A stretch of DNA of 64,000 nucleotides from an uncultured Pseudomonadales bacterium (GTDB taxonomy: Bacteria > Pseudomonadota > Gammaproteobacteria > Pseudomonadales > Azotimanducaceae): the NCBI GenBank assembly GCA_958295875.1, contig OY282379.1:1550001-1614000 (forward strand), given 5' to 3'. Positions 1 to 8,666 of this stretch are shown piece by piece (positions within the stretch are counted from its first letter, which is position 1; each line of letters starts with the position of its first letter). Under the pieces are notes generated by a model. The model had not been told where the DNA came from and did no database searches. It saw only the letters and a program-made list of their open reading frames with translations. A program made the position numbers and the translations under genes.

Positions 1-899
1 AGCTTTGGTCTGGCTTCAACGATGTGGCCCAAGCCAACCCCAACGCCTGGGTGCGCCACAACATGACGCCGGAGGAAATCCGCGCCCCCTCGCCGGCCAA
101 CCGCATGGTTGGCTTCCCCTACACCAAGTTCATGAACGCGAACATGATGGTGGACATGGGCGCGGCGCTCATCATGTGCTCCGCGGCGCGGGCGCAGCGC
201 TTGGGCATTGCCGAGGCGAAGTGGGTGTATCCGTGGTCCGGCGCCAAGGGCTACGACCACTTCTGCGCTTCGGTGCGAGACAACTTCCACACCTCGCCCG
301 GCATCCGCATCACCGGCGCCCGGGCGCTGGAACTTGCCCAAACCAACGTTGAGGAACTGGCGTTCGTCGATCTCTACAGTTGCTTTCCCTCGGCGGTGCA
401 GGTGGCCGCGGACGAGTTGGGCCTCTCGCAACAGCGCCCGCTCACCGTCACCGGCGGCCTCACCTTCGGCGGCGGGCCGCTCAACAACTACGTCATGCAC
501 AGCATCGCCCGCATGGTGGAATTGCTCCGCGAGCACCCGGGCGCGCGCGGCCTCATCACGGGCAACGGCGGCAACCTCTACAAGCATGTGCATGGCGTGT
601 ACTCCAGCGCGCCGCCAGAGCGAGATTTTCGTTTTGCAGACGTGCAAGCGGACATCGACGCCTTGCCGTCTCGCACCTCGCTGGCGGCATGGCGCGGCGA
701 CGCCCACATCGAGTCTTACACGGTGATGCACGACCAGGGCGAACCGAGCGTGGCTCACCTCGCGTGCCTGACGCCAGGCGGCGATCGGGTATGGGCCAAC
801 AGCCAAGACGCCGACCTGATGCAGGCCATGATGGCCGACGAGTTCTGCGGACGCCCGGTGCGCCTCGACGACGCTGGCAATGTGGCCGTGCGGCAATAG
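1..899 (+). CDS. Thiolase-family acetyl-CoA acetyltransferase, C-terminal part
   Basis: The reading frame is open from the window edge (first full codon at base 3) to a TAG at 897-899, so the gene starts outside. The visible 299 codons resemble the C-terminal half of SCP-x/TLP1-like thiolases. There is a glycine-rich GGPLNNY segment followed by a conserved-looking helix and ITGNGG. The last 90 or so residues look like the extra C-terminal domain of thiolase-like protein 1. Such enzymes work on acyl-CoA/3-ketoacyl-CoA. The SDR gene at 1750 resembles multifunctional beta-oxidation dehydrogenases, so a lipid or side-chain degradation role is likely but inferred. The catalytic Cys-containing N-terminus is not visible. 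Confidence 0.8.
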   Translation, partial: LWSGFNDVAQANPNAWVRHNMTPEEIRAPSPANRMVGFPYTKFMNANMMVDMGAALIMCSAARAQRLGIAEAKWVYPWSGAKGYDHFCASVRDNFHTSPGIRITGARALELAQTNVEELAFVDLYSCFPSAVQVAADELGLSQQRPLTVTGGLTFGGGPLNNYVMHSIARMVELLREHPGARGLITGNGGNLYKHVHGVYSSAPPERDFRFADVQADIDALPSRTSLAAWRGDAHIESYTVMHDQGEPSVAHLACLTPGGDRVWANSQDADLMQAMMADEFCGRPVRLDDAGNVAVRQ

Positions 900-965
900 G
901 CGACCGCTGGCGCATGGCCTCGCCAACCTTGTTTAGACGCCTCGCCTAGTGCGACAATCCCGCCG

Positions 966-1724
966 ATGCCTACCGCCCCCATTCCCGAACCCCACACCAA
1001 TGGCACCTCGGTGCCTGCCGTGGTCGCCCAAGGGGGCGCGTCGGAACTCTATAAGCGCCCCTTCGACCTCGCGGTTGTCACCTTGGCCATCGTGTTGTTG
1101 CTGCCGCTGTGGGTCGCGGTGTGCATTTTCGTGCCGCTGGCCATCTACCTTGAAGACCGGCGCCCGATCTTCTACACGCAACAGCGCCTCGGCCGCTTCG
1201 GCAAGCCTTTCCGCCTCATCAAGTTCCGCACCATGGTCGCCGACGCAGAAGCGCATACCGGGCCGGTGTGGGCCACGCTGGACGATGCCCGCACCACCCG
1301 CGTGGGCAAGACGTTGCGGCGCTTCCACTTAGACGAGATTCCGCAGGTCATCAACATCCTGCGCGGCGACATGAGCGTCGTCGGGCCGCGCCCGGAGCGC
1401 CCCGAACTCGCCCACAGCTTTGGCCGCGAAACGCCCGGCTTCGCAGACCGCTTGATGGTGCGGCCCGGCATCGCCGGCCTCGCCCAAGCCTATGGGGAGC
1501 GCGGTTACTGGACGCACCCGGCGGAGAAGCTGGGTTACGACAAACGGTACATCGAGCGCATGGGCCCCGTGGAGGACTTGAAGCTCATTCTGCTCTCGCT
1601 CTGGGTCGCGTCGCGTCGCGCCTTCAACGAGAACTATGTGCTGACGGCCCCGGCCCATTCCACCCCTTGCCGGGGGAAGGGCACCATGAATCGACCTCAA
1701 CAGGGCCCCAGGGACGCCCCATGA
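966..1724 (+). CDS. Undecaprenyl-phosphate sugar phosphotransferase (bacterial sugar transferase family)
   Basis: This family moves a sugar-1-phosphate from a nucleotide sugar to undecaprenyl phosphate on the inner membrane, the first step of exopolysaccharide or glycan assembly. One hydrophobic segment (about residues 34-62) precedes the cytosolic catalytic domain, as in the small monotopic enzymes. The typical motifs KFRTM (about residue 81), DEIPQ and GPRPERPE (about 120-145) are present. The last 25 or so residues (from about TAPAHSTP) are Pro/Arg/Gly-rich and look unlike the family end, so the C-terminus may have been extended by a short inserted element. The sugar substrate cannot be told. 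No other polysaccharide genes are nearby except galE at 14.2 kb. Confidence 0.85.
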   Translation: MPTAPIPEPHTNGTSVPAVVAQGGASELYKRPFDLAVVTLAIVLLLPLWVAVCIFVPLAIYLEDRRPIFYTQQRLGRFGKPFRLIKFRTMVADAEAHTGPVWATLDDARTTRVGKTLRRFHLDEIPQVINILRGDMSVVGPRPERPELAHSFGRETPGFADRLMVRPGIAGLAQAYGERGYWTHPAEKLGYDKRYIERMGPVEDLKLILLSLWVASRRAFNENYVLTAPAHSTPCRGKGTMNRPQQGPRDAP

Positions 1725-1749
1725 GCGCCCCCGAAGCAGGGAGACATTG

Positions 1750-2631
1750 ATGAGTGAGTTCGAAGGAAAAGTAGCCGTCGTCACGGGTGCCGGCGGTGGG
1801 CTTGGGCGCTGCCACGCCATCGAGTTCGCCAAGCGCGGCGCCAAGGTGGTGGTGAACGACCTTGGCGGCAGCGTGGATGGCACCGGCGCCGGCGATGCCG
1901 CAGACGCCGTGGTGCAGGAAATCGTCGCCTTGGGCGGCGTCGCGGTGGCAAACAAGGCGTCCGTCTCAGATCGCGAGGGCGCCCAATCCATCGTGCAAAC
2001 GGCCATCGACGCCTTCGGGCGCATCGACATCCTCGTCAACAACGCCGGCATCCTGCGCGACAAGACGTTCAAGAACATGACCTTGGACGAGTGGGACCTC
2101 GTCATCAGCGTTCACCTGAACGGCACCGCCTATGTGACCCATGCGGCTTGGCCGCTGATGTACGCGCAGAACTACGGGCGCATCGTGCTGACGAGTTCCG
2201 GCTCTGGCATCTTCGGCAATTTCGGCCAATCCAACTATGGCGCTGCCAAGATGGGCATGTTGGGGCTGATGAACGTGCTCGCCCTTGAGGGAGCGAACCA
2301 CAATGTGCGCGTCAACACGCTGGCGCCCGGCGCCGCCACGCGCATGACCAACACCGTGCCCGGCCGCGCCGAGGACGTCGAAGCGCCGCCGGCTGAGCGC
2401 CATCCCAAACTGGTGAGCCCGGCGGTGTTGTTCATGTGCGCGGAAAACGCGCCCAACGGCGCCGTCATCCACGCGGCCAGCGGCAGCTTCTCCATGTCGC
2501 AGATCGTCGTCAATCAGGCGGTGGAACTCGGCGTGGACGCCACTTACGAGGATTTGGAACCCCTCGGCGAGCGGCTGATGGACATGACCGGGGCAAAGCC
2601 CCGCGAGCGGCGGCCAGCGCGGCGACGGTAG
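1750..2631 (+). CDS. Short-chain dehydrogenase/reductase, MFE-2 (3-hydroxyacyl-CoA) type
   Basis: This is a NAD(P)-dependent oxidoreductase of 293 residues. The nucleotide-binding TGAGGGLGR motif lies near residue 12, NNAG near 97, and the catalytic Ser/Tyr/Lys set is visible as TSSGSG followed by SNYGAAK. The NDLGGS stretch after the second strand and the longer loop behind it resemble the SDR domain of peroxisomal multifunctional enzyme type 2. The ATG at 1750 is preferred over the TTG one codon earlier, because AGGGAG lies at a good distance upstream. It follows the sugar transferase by 25 bp and reads with the thiolase, which suggests fatty-acid or sterol side-chain metabolism. The exact substrate is unknown. 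Confidence 0.85.
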   Translation: MSEFEGKVAVVTGAGGGLGRCHAIEFAKRGAKVVVNDLGGSVDGTGAGDAADAVVQEIVALGGVAVANKASVSDREGAQSIVQTAIDAFGRIDILVNNAGILRDKTFKNMTLDEWDLVISVHLNGTAYVTHAAWPLMYAQNYGRIVLTSSGSGIFGNFGQSNYGAAKMGMLGLMNVLALEGANHNVRVNTLAPGAATRMTNTVPGRAEDVEAPPAERHPKLVSPAVLFMCAENAPNGAVIHAASGSFSMSQIVVNQAVELGVDATYEDLEPLGERLMDMTGAKPRERRPARRR

Positions 2632-2647
2632 CCGGCGGAACCGCCGG
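2632..2647. terminator. GC-rich hairpin between convergent genes
   Basis: A perfect 7-bp inverted repeat (CCGGCGG / CCGCCGG) with a 2-nt spacer sits exactly between the stop codons of the SDR gene and the aspartyl protease gene, which converge here. There is no T-tract, so it is not a classic intrinsic terminator. A bidirectional pause or termination role is inferred from position only. Confidence 0.35.
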
Positions 2648-2649
2648 GT

Positions 2650-3882
2650 TCAGGCCCCCGAATCGACCGAGGCAACATCGCGCTCCCGCTTGGGGAGGAA
2701 ATACATCTCGAACGGGTTGAGCCGCCAACCGAAGGCGTCGAAGCGGGCGAGCAAGTCCATCCCCGCAAGCACACTGGCGTACCGCAGCCAACCACCGGAT
2801 TCCGGCGGCCCACCGAATTCGGGCGGCAGCTCGTGTGCGCATGACAGCACCATGTCCGGATGGTCGCCGAATCGCAGCTCCCCAGCGTCGGCGCGGGCCA
2901 CGCCTTCCGCGCAGAGCGTGGAACGCGCGCCAGTGTCGATGAGCACCCGAACCTTCGCCGCCTCGGCCCGGTCTATGACCACCACCGGCGTTAGGTTGCC
3001 GGAAAGCCACGCCCGATGAGGCCGCGCGCCTTCGCCGCATGGACCGAGCTCGCCCAGATGAAGCACCTCGTCCCGCCACGAAAAGCACACGGCTTCAAAT
3101 CGGCTCAGCGCGTTCATGCCGATGGCCCCATATGGCTTCGACGCGGGCGCCACCGTGGCTGGCAAGTCACCCTGCGCCATCCCCGGGCCGCCGAAGTCGC
3201 GCAGAAGCACTTGTTCCCGGTTCCGGGCCACGCCGTCGAACCTGGTGATGGCCACTGAGGTGCCAAGGCGCTCCACGCGGTCGCCACCCCATGCCAGAGC
3301 TGTCCGCGGGATGAACGTACTGGAGGCCCCCGTGTCCAGCAGCGCCCAGAAGGTCCCGCGCTCCCAACCAGCGATGACCACCCGCCGCGCGTCGCTCCGG
3401 TCCGGACGGAGAAGGTGCATCCCCATGCGTCCGCTCCGCAACGGAGGGGAGCTGGATGACAACACTTGCCGACGCTTGGTGATGAGGAGGATCAGTTGGT
3501 CGCAGGACCATCCCGCTCGCCACGCAAGCCCATCCGGCTCGTCCCGACGAACCTCACAGAGGCGGTCCACGAAGCCGAAGTTCGCTGCGGTCTGCCCTGT
3601 CGCCCAAGCCAAGAAGTCGACGCGTGGACACACGGCGACGAGCGTGGCCCGCTGGCCGCCCCAGCAATGGGCCAACATCAGACGCTCCACCTCGTCCGGC
3701 GGGGCGCTCTCGAAGAAGCGCCGAAGGCTGCGCCAACTGCCTTCAAAGTCCCCCTCGCTGAATGCCTCGCTCATGTCCTGTAGGAGCATGACCGGCGCGT
3801 CTTGGCGAGCTGCTTCGGCGCCCACAGGGGCGCCGAAGCAGCAGAGGCCCAAAGCGAGCGTCAAAGGCAGCACCCGCGCCAT
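2650..3882 (-). CDS. Secreted protein with two retropepsin-like DTG motifs (putative aspartyl protease)
   Basis: The 410-residue product starts with a clear signal peptide (MARVLPLTLALGLCCF.., cut near GAEA), so it is exported. Two segments carry the aspartic protease signature: LLDTGASST with D183 and LIDTGARST with D316, about 133 residues apart. Each is followed by a hydrophobic stretch and an IGMNALSRF- or AGMDLLARF-type segment, as in single retropepsin-like domains. The chain thus looks like an internal duplication that could form both halves of an active site. The first 150 or so residues, with several cysteines, match nothing I recognise. It lies 26 bp after aceE on the same strand. 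I chose the ATG at 3882 because an upstream extension would bury the signal peptide. Protease activity is inferred from motifs. Confidence 0.7.
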   Translation of the reverse strand: MARVLPLTLALGLCCFGAPVGAEAARQDAPVMLLQDMSEAFSEGDFEGSWRSLRRFFESAPPDEVERLMLAHCWGGQRATLVAVCPRVDFLAWATGQTAANFGFVDRLCEVRRDEPDGLAWRAGWSCDQLILLITKRRQVLSSSSPPLRSGRMGMHLLRPDRSDARRVVIAGWERGTFWALLDTGASSTFIPRTALAWGGDRVERLGTSVAITRFDGVARNREQVLLRDFGGPGMAQGDLPATVAPASKPYGAIGMNALSRFEAVCFSWRDEVLHLGELGPCGEGARPHRAWLSGNLTPVVVIDRAEAAKVRVLIDTGARSTLCAEGVARADAGELRFGDHPDMVLSCAHELPPEFGGPPESGGWLRYASVLAGMDLLARFDAFGWRLNPFEMYFLPKRERDVASVDSGA

Positions 3883-3908
3883 GCAAAGAACCACGCGCAC
3901 GTTTTGGC

Positions 3909-6554
3909 TTAGGACGGCGGTGCCTTGGCCAGATCCAGCGCCTTGTCGCGGGCGAATTGCTGCGCCACGGCCACCGACAGGCGGTTGGCGCGCGCCAAGG
4001 TGGAGAGCGCCGCAAAGGCGATCCAATCGCTCGACACCTCGAAGTAGTCGCGCAGGGCGGCGCGGGATTCAGAGAGGCCGAAGCCATCTGTGCCGAGCAC
4101 GGCGAACTCGCCAGGCAACCAGCGCGAGATGGAGAGCGGCAGCGCTTTCATGTAATCCGATGCCGCGACGAAGACGCCGTCCTCGCCGGCAAGCACTTCC
4201 TCGACATACGGGCGTTCTTGCGCGTCGCCAACGCTTAACACCGCGGCGCGTTCCGCCTGAGCGCCTTGCCGCGCCAGCTCGTTGTAGCTCGTCACGCTCC
4301 AAACATTCACCGCCACGCCCAAGGCTTCGAGCTCCGCCGCCGCAGCCAACGTTTCCATCATGATCGCGCCGCTGCCGAGCAGGTTCACCTGCGCTCGCGG
4401 CTGGCGGCTCAAGCAGTACATGCCTTTCACGATGCCTTCCTCCGCGCCCTCGGGCAGCGCCGGCATGTGGTAGTTCTGATTGGTGACGGTGATGTAGTAG
4501 AAAACGTCCTCGAAATCCTGATACATGCGTCGGATGCCGTCGCGCACGATCAGCGCCAACTCGTAGGCGAACGCTGGGTCGTAGCTTTTCAGGTTCGGCA
4601 CGGTGGAAGCGAGGATGTGGGAGTGCCCATCCTGATGCTGCACCCCTTCGCCGTTCAATGTGGTGCGCCCGGAGGTTCCACCGAGCAGGAAGCCCTTGCA
4701 CATCATGTCGCCGCACGCCCAGATCATGTCGCCGACGCGCTGGAAGCCGAACATCGAATAGAAGATGTAGAACGGAATCATCGGCAGCCCGTAGTTGGCG
4801 TAAGCGGTGCCGGCGGCCAGAAACGAAGCCATCGCGCCCGTCTCGCAAATGCCCTCCTGCAGGATCTGCCCATCCTCGGCTTCCCGATACGGCGCGATGG
4901 TGCCGGCGTCCACCGGCTGATAGCGCTGCCCTTCAAGGGAGTAGATGCCCGCTTGGGGGAACAGCCCGTCCATGCCGAAGGTGCGCGCTTCGTCTGGCAC
5001 GATGGGCACCACATAGCGCCCCAGCCCTTCGTGGCGAAGCAGCTTCTGCAGCATGCGCACCACCGCCATGGTGGTGGACACCTCACGCTTGCCCGAGCCT
5101 TGCAGCATGTCCTCAAAGAAAGACATCGGCGGCGGCGCCAAGCGCTCACAGCGCACGTTCCGCGCCGGCAGGAAGCCGCCCAGCGCCGCGCGCCGGGCCA
5201 GCAAGTAGCGAATCTCCTCGCTGTCCTCGGCGGGACGGTAGAACTCGGCTGCGGTGGCCGCAGCGTCAGAAAGCGGAATGTCCAGGCGCTGCGTCAATTC
5301 CCGGCGCTCGTCTGGCGACAGGTGTTTTTTTTGGTGAACGGTGTTGCGCCCCTCGGACTTCGGCCCCAAGCCATCTCCCTTCACCGTCTTCAGCAGCACG
5401 ACGCAGGGCTTCTCCTTCACCTCCATCGCCTGCTTGAACGCCGCGTAGATCTTCTGCCGGTCGTGCCCACCGCGCCGGATGGTGCGAATCTCCTCATCGT
5501 TCAAGGAATCCATCAGTTCGCGCAACGCCGGGGTGTCCTCCACCCAATGCTCACGCACCACGTCGCCCGGCGAGACGGTGTAGAACTGATAGTCGCCGTC
5601 CACGGCTTGTTCCATGCGCGCCTGCAGCACGCCGTTCACGTCGCGCTCGAACAGCACGTCCCAGCCGCCGCCCCAAATCACCTTGATGACGTGCCAATCC
5701 GCGCCCCGAAACGCCCGCTCCAGCTCTTGGATGATCTTGCCGTTGCCGCGCACCGGGCCGTCGAGGCGCTGCAGATTGCAGTTCACCACGAGCACCAAGT
5801 TGTCCAGCCGCTCGCGCGCCGCGGCGTCGATGCTGCCGAGCACTTCCGGCTCGTCAGACTCGCCGTCGCCGATGAAGTTCCAAATCTTGCCGCCGTTGCG
5901 CGGCTTCATGCCGCGGCTCTCCAAGTACTTGGCGAACCGCGCTTGGTAGATCGCGCAGGGCGTGGAAAGCCCCATGCTGGCGTTCGGCATCTGCCAAAAG
6001 TCCGGCATCCGGCGCGGATGCGGATACGAGCTCAAGCCCCCTTCCGGGGCGATTTCCCGGCGGAAGTTGGAAAGCCGCGCCGCGCTCAAGCGCCCCTCCA
6101 GAAAAGCGCGGGCATACACGCCGGGGGACGTGTGCGCCTGCACATGCACTTGGTCGCCGCCATAGTCTGGGCCGGGGGCGCGGAAGATGTGATTGAAGCC
6201 CACTTCCATCATCGTCGAGGCCGAGAGATACGTGGCGATGTGGCCACCCACGCCAGAGCCGGAGTCGTAGGCTTGCAGCACCATCGCCACCGCGTTCCAA
6301 CGCAAGATGTTCTCGATGCGGGTTTCCACCTCCACGCTGCCGGGGTAGGTGGGCTGCTCCGTCAGCGGGATGGTGTTGCGGTATGGGGTGTTGAGCGCTG
6401 CGTCTGTGAGCACGACGCCACGCCGGGAGACCATGTCCTGCAGGCGCAGCAACAGCGCTTTCGTCTCGTCCGCGCCATGTTCGTCGAGCACGCCATCGAG
6501 GGCCTCGAGCCACTCGCGCTGCTCAATCTCCCAGTCGTCGATGCGTTCTGCCAT
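3909..6554 (-). CDS. aceE: Pyruvate dehydrogenase E1 component, homodimeric type
   Basis: This enzyme uses thiamine diphosphate to decarboxylate pyruvate and acetylate the lipoyl groups of E2. At 881 residues it has the normal length of the single-chain (alpha plus beta fused) E1 of gammaproteobacteria. The ThDP motif is seen as GDGESDEPE, followed about 30 residues later by NCNLQRLDGPVRGNG, and the family N-terminus (DWEIEQREWLEALD) is intact. E2 (aceF) and E3 (lpd), which usually follow aceE, are absent here: downstream is the double-DTG protease gene, upstream dsbA at 31 bp. All four genes of this block face the same way. Confidence 0.97.
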   Translation of the reverse strand: MAERIDDWEIEQREWLEALDGVLDEHGADETKALLLRLQDMVSRRGVVLTDAALNTPYRNTIPLTEQPTYPGSVEVETRIENILRWNAVAMVLQAYDSGSGVGGHIATYLSASTMMEVGFNHIFRAPGPDYGGDQVHVQAHTSPGVYARAFLEGRLSAARLSNFRREIAPEGGLSSYPHPRRMPDFWQMPNASMGLSTPCAIYQARFAKYLESRGMKPRNGGKIWNFIGDGESDEPEVLGSIDAAARERLDNLVLVVNCNLQRLDGPVRGNGKIIQELERAFRGADWHVIKVIWGGGWDVLFERDVNGVLQARMEQAVDGDYQFYTVSPGDVVREHWVEDTPALRELMDSLNDEEIRTIRRGGHDRQKIYAAFKQAMEVKEKPCVVLLKTVKGDGLGPKSEGRNTVHQKKHLSPDERRELTQRLDIPLSDAAATAAEFYRPAEDSEEIRYLLARRAALGGFLPARNVRCERLAPPPMSFFEDMLQGSGKREVSTTMAVVRMLQKLLRHEGLGRYVVPIVPDEARTFGMDGLFPQAGIYSLEGQRYQPVDAGTIAPYREAEDGQILQEGICETGAMASFLAAGTAYANYGLPMIPFYIFYSMFGFQRVGDMIWACGDMMCKGFLLGGTSGRTTLNGEGVQHQDGHSHILASTVPNLKSYDPAFAYELALIVRDGIRRMYQDFEDVFYYITVTNQNYHMPALPEGAEEGIVKGMYCLSRQPRAQVNLLGSGAIMMETLAAAAELEALGVAVNVWSVTSYNELARQGAQAERAAVLSVGDAQERPYVEEVLAGEDGVFVAASDYMKALPLSISRWLPGEFAVLGTDGFGLSESRAALRDYFEVSSDWIAFAALSTLARANRLSVAVAQQFARDKALDLAKAPPS

Positions 6555-6585
6555 GCGCGGCAGAATACCCGATTGCCAACGCCGA

Positions 6586-7272
6586 TTACGCTTGCGGCGT
6601 GGACTCCAAGTTAGCTTCGGAACGCTCTTTGGCGACGAGAAAATCCACCACGTCCAGCATCCGTTCCAAGCTGCCGGCCAAGTTCGCCTCGATGCGGTAC
6701 TTGCCGGCCACGATCAGCGTCGGCACAGCGGTGATGCGGTAAGCGCGGCTCATCGCCGCGGCTTGGCGCACCCGCGTGTCCACGCCGAAGGACTCGTAGG
6801 CACTCTGAAACGCCTCTTGGCCGACATCCGCGTAGCGCCCGAAGATGCGCGCCACTAGCTGTTCATCGCGGACATCCACCCGATGCACATGGATGGCCTC
6901 AAACATCGGCATGTGCAGCGCGTCGGTCACCCCCAACGCTTCGGCAGCGTAATAGACGCGCGCAAGCTGCTCCCAAACCGGGTTGATCGGCGCCGGCAGC
7001 CGCTCGAAACGCACATCCGCCGGTTGGCGGCGCTCCCAAGCTGCGACCAACGGATCGAAGTTGTAGCAATGCACGCAGGCGTAGGAGAACACCTCCACCA
7101 CTTCAACGGCGTCGCCGCCGGCGGTCTCCACCGGCACGGGCAAAACGTCGTAGTGGCGGCCGGCCTCAAACTCCTGCGCGGCGACCGGTGCCGCAAAGAT
7201 GCCCAATAGAGCGAAGACGGAGAACGCCGGCAGCATGGGCACCCAGCGAACCCGCCTCGGTTGGCGTTTCAA
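6586..7272 (-). CDS. dsbA: Thiol:disulfide interchange protein DsbA
   Basis: This is a periplasmic dithiol oxidase that introduces disulfide bonds in exported proteins. The 228-residue precursor has a signal peptide (hydrophobic core about residues 13-29, ending AAPVAAQ), the redox site CVHC (C66 and C69), and the cis-proline loop AVPTLIV in the C-terminal part. The CxHxC-type environment fits DsbA rather than DsbC or TlpA. Its start codon overlaps the end of the cytochrome c4 gene by 4 nt (ATGA), so the two are translationally coupled. The cytochrome c4-dsbA order next to engB and polA is known from Pseudomonas. Confidence 0.93.
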   Translation of the reverse strand: MKRQPRRVRWVPMLPAFSVFALLGIFAAPVAAQEFEAGRHYDVLPVPVETAGGDAVEVVEVFSYACVHCYNFDPLVAAWERRQPADVRFERLPAPINPVWEQLARVYYAAEALGVTDALHMPMFEAIHVHRVDVRDEQLVARIFGRYADVGQEAFQSAYESFGVDTRVRQAAAMSRAYRITAVPTLIVAGKYRIEANLAGSLERMLDVVDFLVAKERSEANLESTPQA

Positions 7273-7862
7273 TGCAGCCCTTGGACGTAGTTGGCGACGG
7301 CGCGGATTTCCGTGTCCGTCAGCCGGGCGGCCACTTGGCGCATCATCGCGCCGTGGGCTTCGTCCGTCCTGCGTTGGCCTTCCCGATAGGCGATGAGCTG
7401 CGCCACGACGTAATCGAACCGCTGCCCAGAGAGCATCGGAAACCCGGCGGGGGCGTTGCCGGCGCCGGTGGGCGAATGGCAGGCGGTGCAGGCGGCGACG
7501 CCCTTCGCCATCACCCCGCCCCGATAAATGTGCATGCCGGCATCCACGGTCTCCGGCGTGGAACGGCCCACCTGCGCCGGCAGCGCGGCGTAGTACGCGG
7601 CCATCGCCGCCAAATCTTCTTCAGAGAGATGGTTGAGCTGCCCGGCCATGAGCGGCGCCGGGCGCTCGCCAGACTTAATCATGAGCAGTTGCTCGAAGAG
7701 ATAGCGCTCGTTCTGCCCGGCGAGGTTCGGGTAATCCGGCGCGATGCCGGAGGCGCCATCCTGCCCGTGGCAGGCCGCGCAAGGCAGAATGAGGGTGTCG
7801 ACGTCCGCCGCCGAGCAAACGGTGGCCAACCCCAGCGCGGCCACCCATCGGAGAAAACGCAT
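7269..7862 (-). CDS. Dihaem cytochrome c4-type protein
   Basis: This is a periplasmic electron carrier with two class I c-type haem domains. After a signal peptide (about residues 1-18) come two haem-binding CxxCH sites: CAACH (C28-H32) and CTACH (C125-H129). They lie in two similar halves of about 90 residues, each followed by a candidate methionine ligand. The length of 197 residues fits cytochrome c4. It is the first gene of a minus-strand run with dsbA, aceE and the protease gene, and is divergent from engB across about 94 bp, which should hold both promoters. The likely role is electron delivery to a terminal oxidase; the partner is not visible. Confidence 0.9.
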   Translation of the reverse strand: MRFLRWVAALGLATVCSAADVDTLILPCAACHGQDGASGIAPDYPNLAGQNERYLFEQLLMIKSGERPAPLMAGQLNHLSEEDLAAMAAYYAALPAQVGRSTPETVDAGMHIYRGGVMAKGVAACTACHSPTGAGNAPAGFPMLSGQRFDYVVAQLIAYREGQRRTDEAHGAMMRQVAARLTDTEIRAVANYVQGLH

Positions 7863-7956
7863 GTGGAGAGCGCTCCAGCCCAGATCAACCTAGCCCAATT
7901 TTGCGCGCGCGAGCCGCTAAACTGCCGCGCAGCGCCGCGATGGGAGTATACCGCGC

Positions 7957-8562
7957 ATGGCCCTGTCCGCGCATTTCCTCACCAGCGCCGCAACGCTCGC
8001 GCAGTGCCCCGCCGACGATGAGCCGGAGGTGGCGTTCGTCGGGCGCTCGAACGCCGGCAAGTCCAGCGCCTTGAATCGCCTCGCCGGGGCGCGGCGCTTG
8101 GCGCGCGTGAGCAAAACGCCGGGGCGCACGCGGCTCATCAACTTCTTCGCCGTCGCCGGCGGCGGGCGCCTCGTGGACTTGCCGGGCTATGGCTATGCGA
8201 ACGCCAGCAAGGACAGCCGCCAACGCTGGAGCAAGGCCATCGACGACTATCTCTCGCATCGGGCGAGCTTGGCGGCGGTGGTGCTCATCATGGACGCGCG
8301 CCGCCCCTTTCAGCCCTTCGACGAGCAACTGCTGGATTGGGCGCAGGCCGCCGGCAAACCGCTCGTCATCCTGCTCAACAAGTGCGACAAGCTGCGCCAC
8401 GGTGCGCGGTTGACAGCGGAGCGGGCGGTGGCGGCGCGGGTGGCTGCCCTTGAAGACGCCGTTGCCGTGCCCTTCTCTGCAGTGACCGGGCTCGGCGCCG
8501 ACGCGGCGACGGCGCAGATCGCCGCATTTCTCGCAACGGGAGACGCCGAGACCGAGGCTTAG
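7957..8562 (+). CDS. engB: Ribosome biogenesis GTPase EngB/YihA
   Basis: This is a small GTPase needed for assembly of the large ribosomal subunit. All G motifs are in place in 201 residues: G1 GRSNAGKSS (from residue 29), G3 DLPGYG (from 74), G4 NKCD (141-144) and a G5-like SAVTG. The family-typical SKTPGRT switch I segment is present. The gene is convergent with polA (104 bp between stops) and divergent from cytochrome c4, as in Pseudomonas. Confidence 0.96.
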   Translation: MALSAHFLTSAATLAQCPADDEPEVAFVGRSNAGKSSALNRLAGARRLARVSKTPGRTRLINFFAVAGGGRLVDLPGYGYANASKDSRQRWSKAIDDYLSHRASLAAVVLIMDARRPFQPFDEQLLDWAQAAGKPLVILLNKCDKLRHGARLTAERAVAARVAALEDAVAVPFSAVTGLGADAATAQIAAFLATGDAETEA

Positions 8563-8666
8563 GGGGCGATTCGCACCGCCAAGGCCGCGAGGCGAGCCGA
8601 TGCCGCGAACGCGGCCAGACCGCGGCCCCGGCAGGATCCTCTCTTCCGGGCTAACGGGCGAGCCGG

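Noticed and set aside
4266..6614. A 782-codon open frame on the plus strand opposite aceE
   Set aside because: It is the antisense of a full-length, motif-complete aceE; His/Arg/Ala-rich product without any family pattern. Long shadow frames are expected in DNA of this GC content.
8563..8666. Intrinsic terminator between engB and polA
   Set aside because: Short GC inverted repeats (CGCGG/CCGCG near 8615-8630) occur, but there is no T-tract and similar repeats are common by chance at this GC content.
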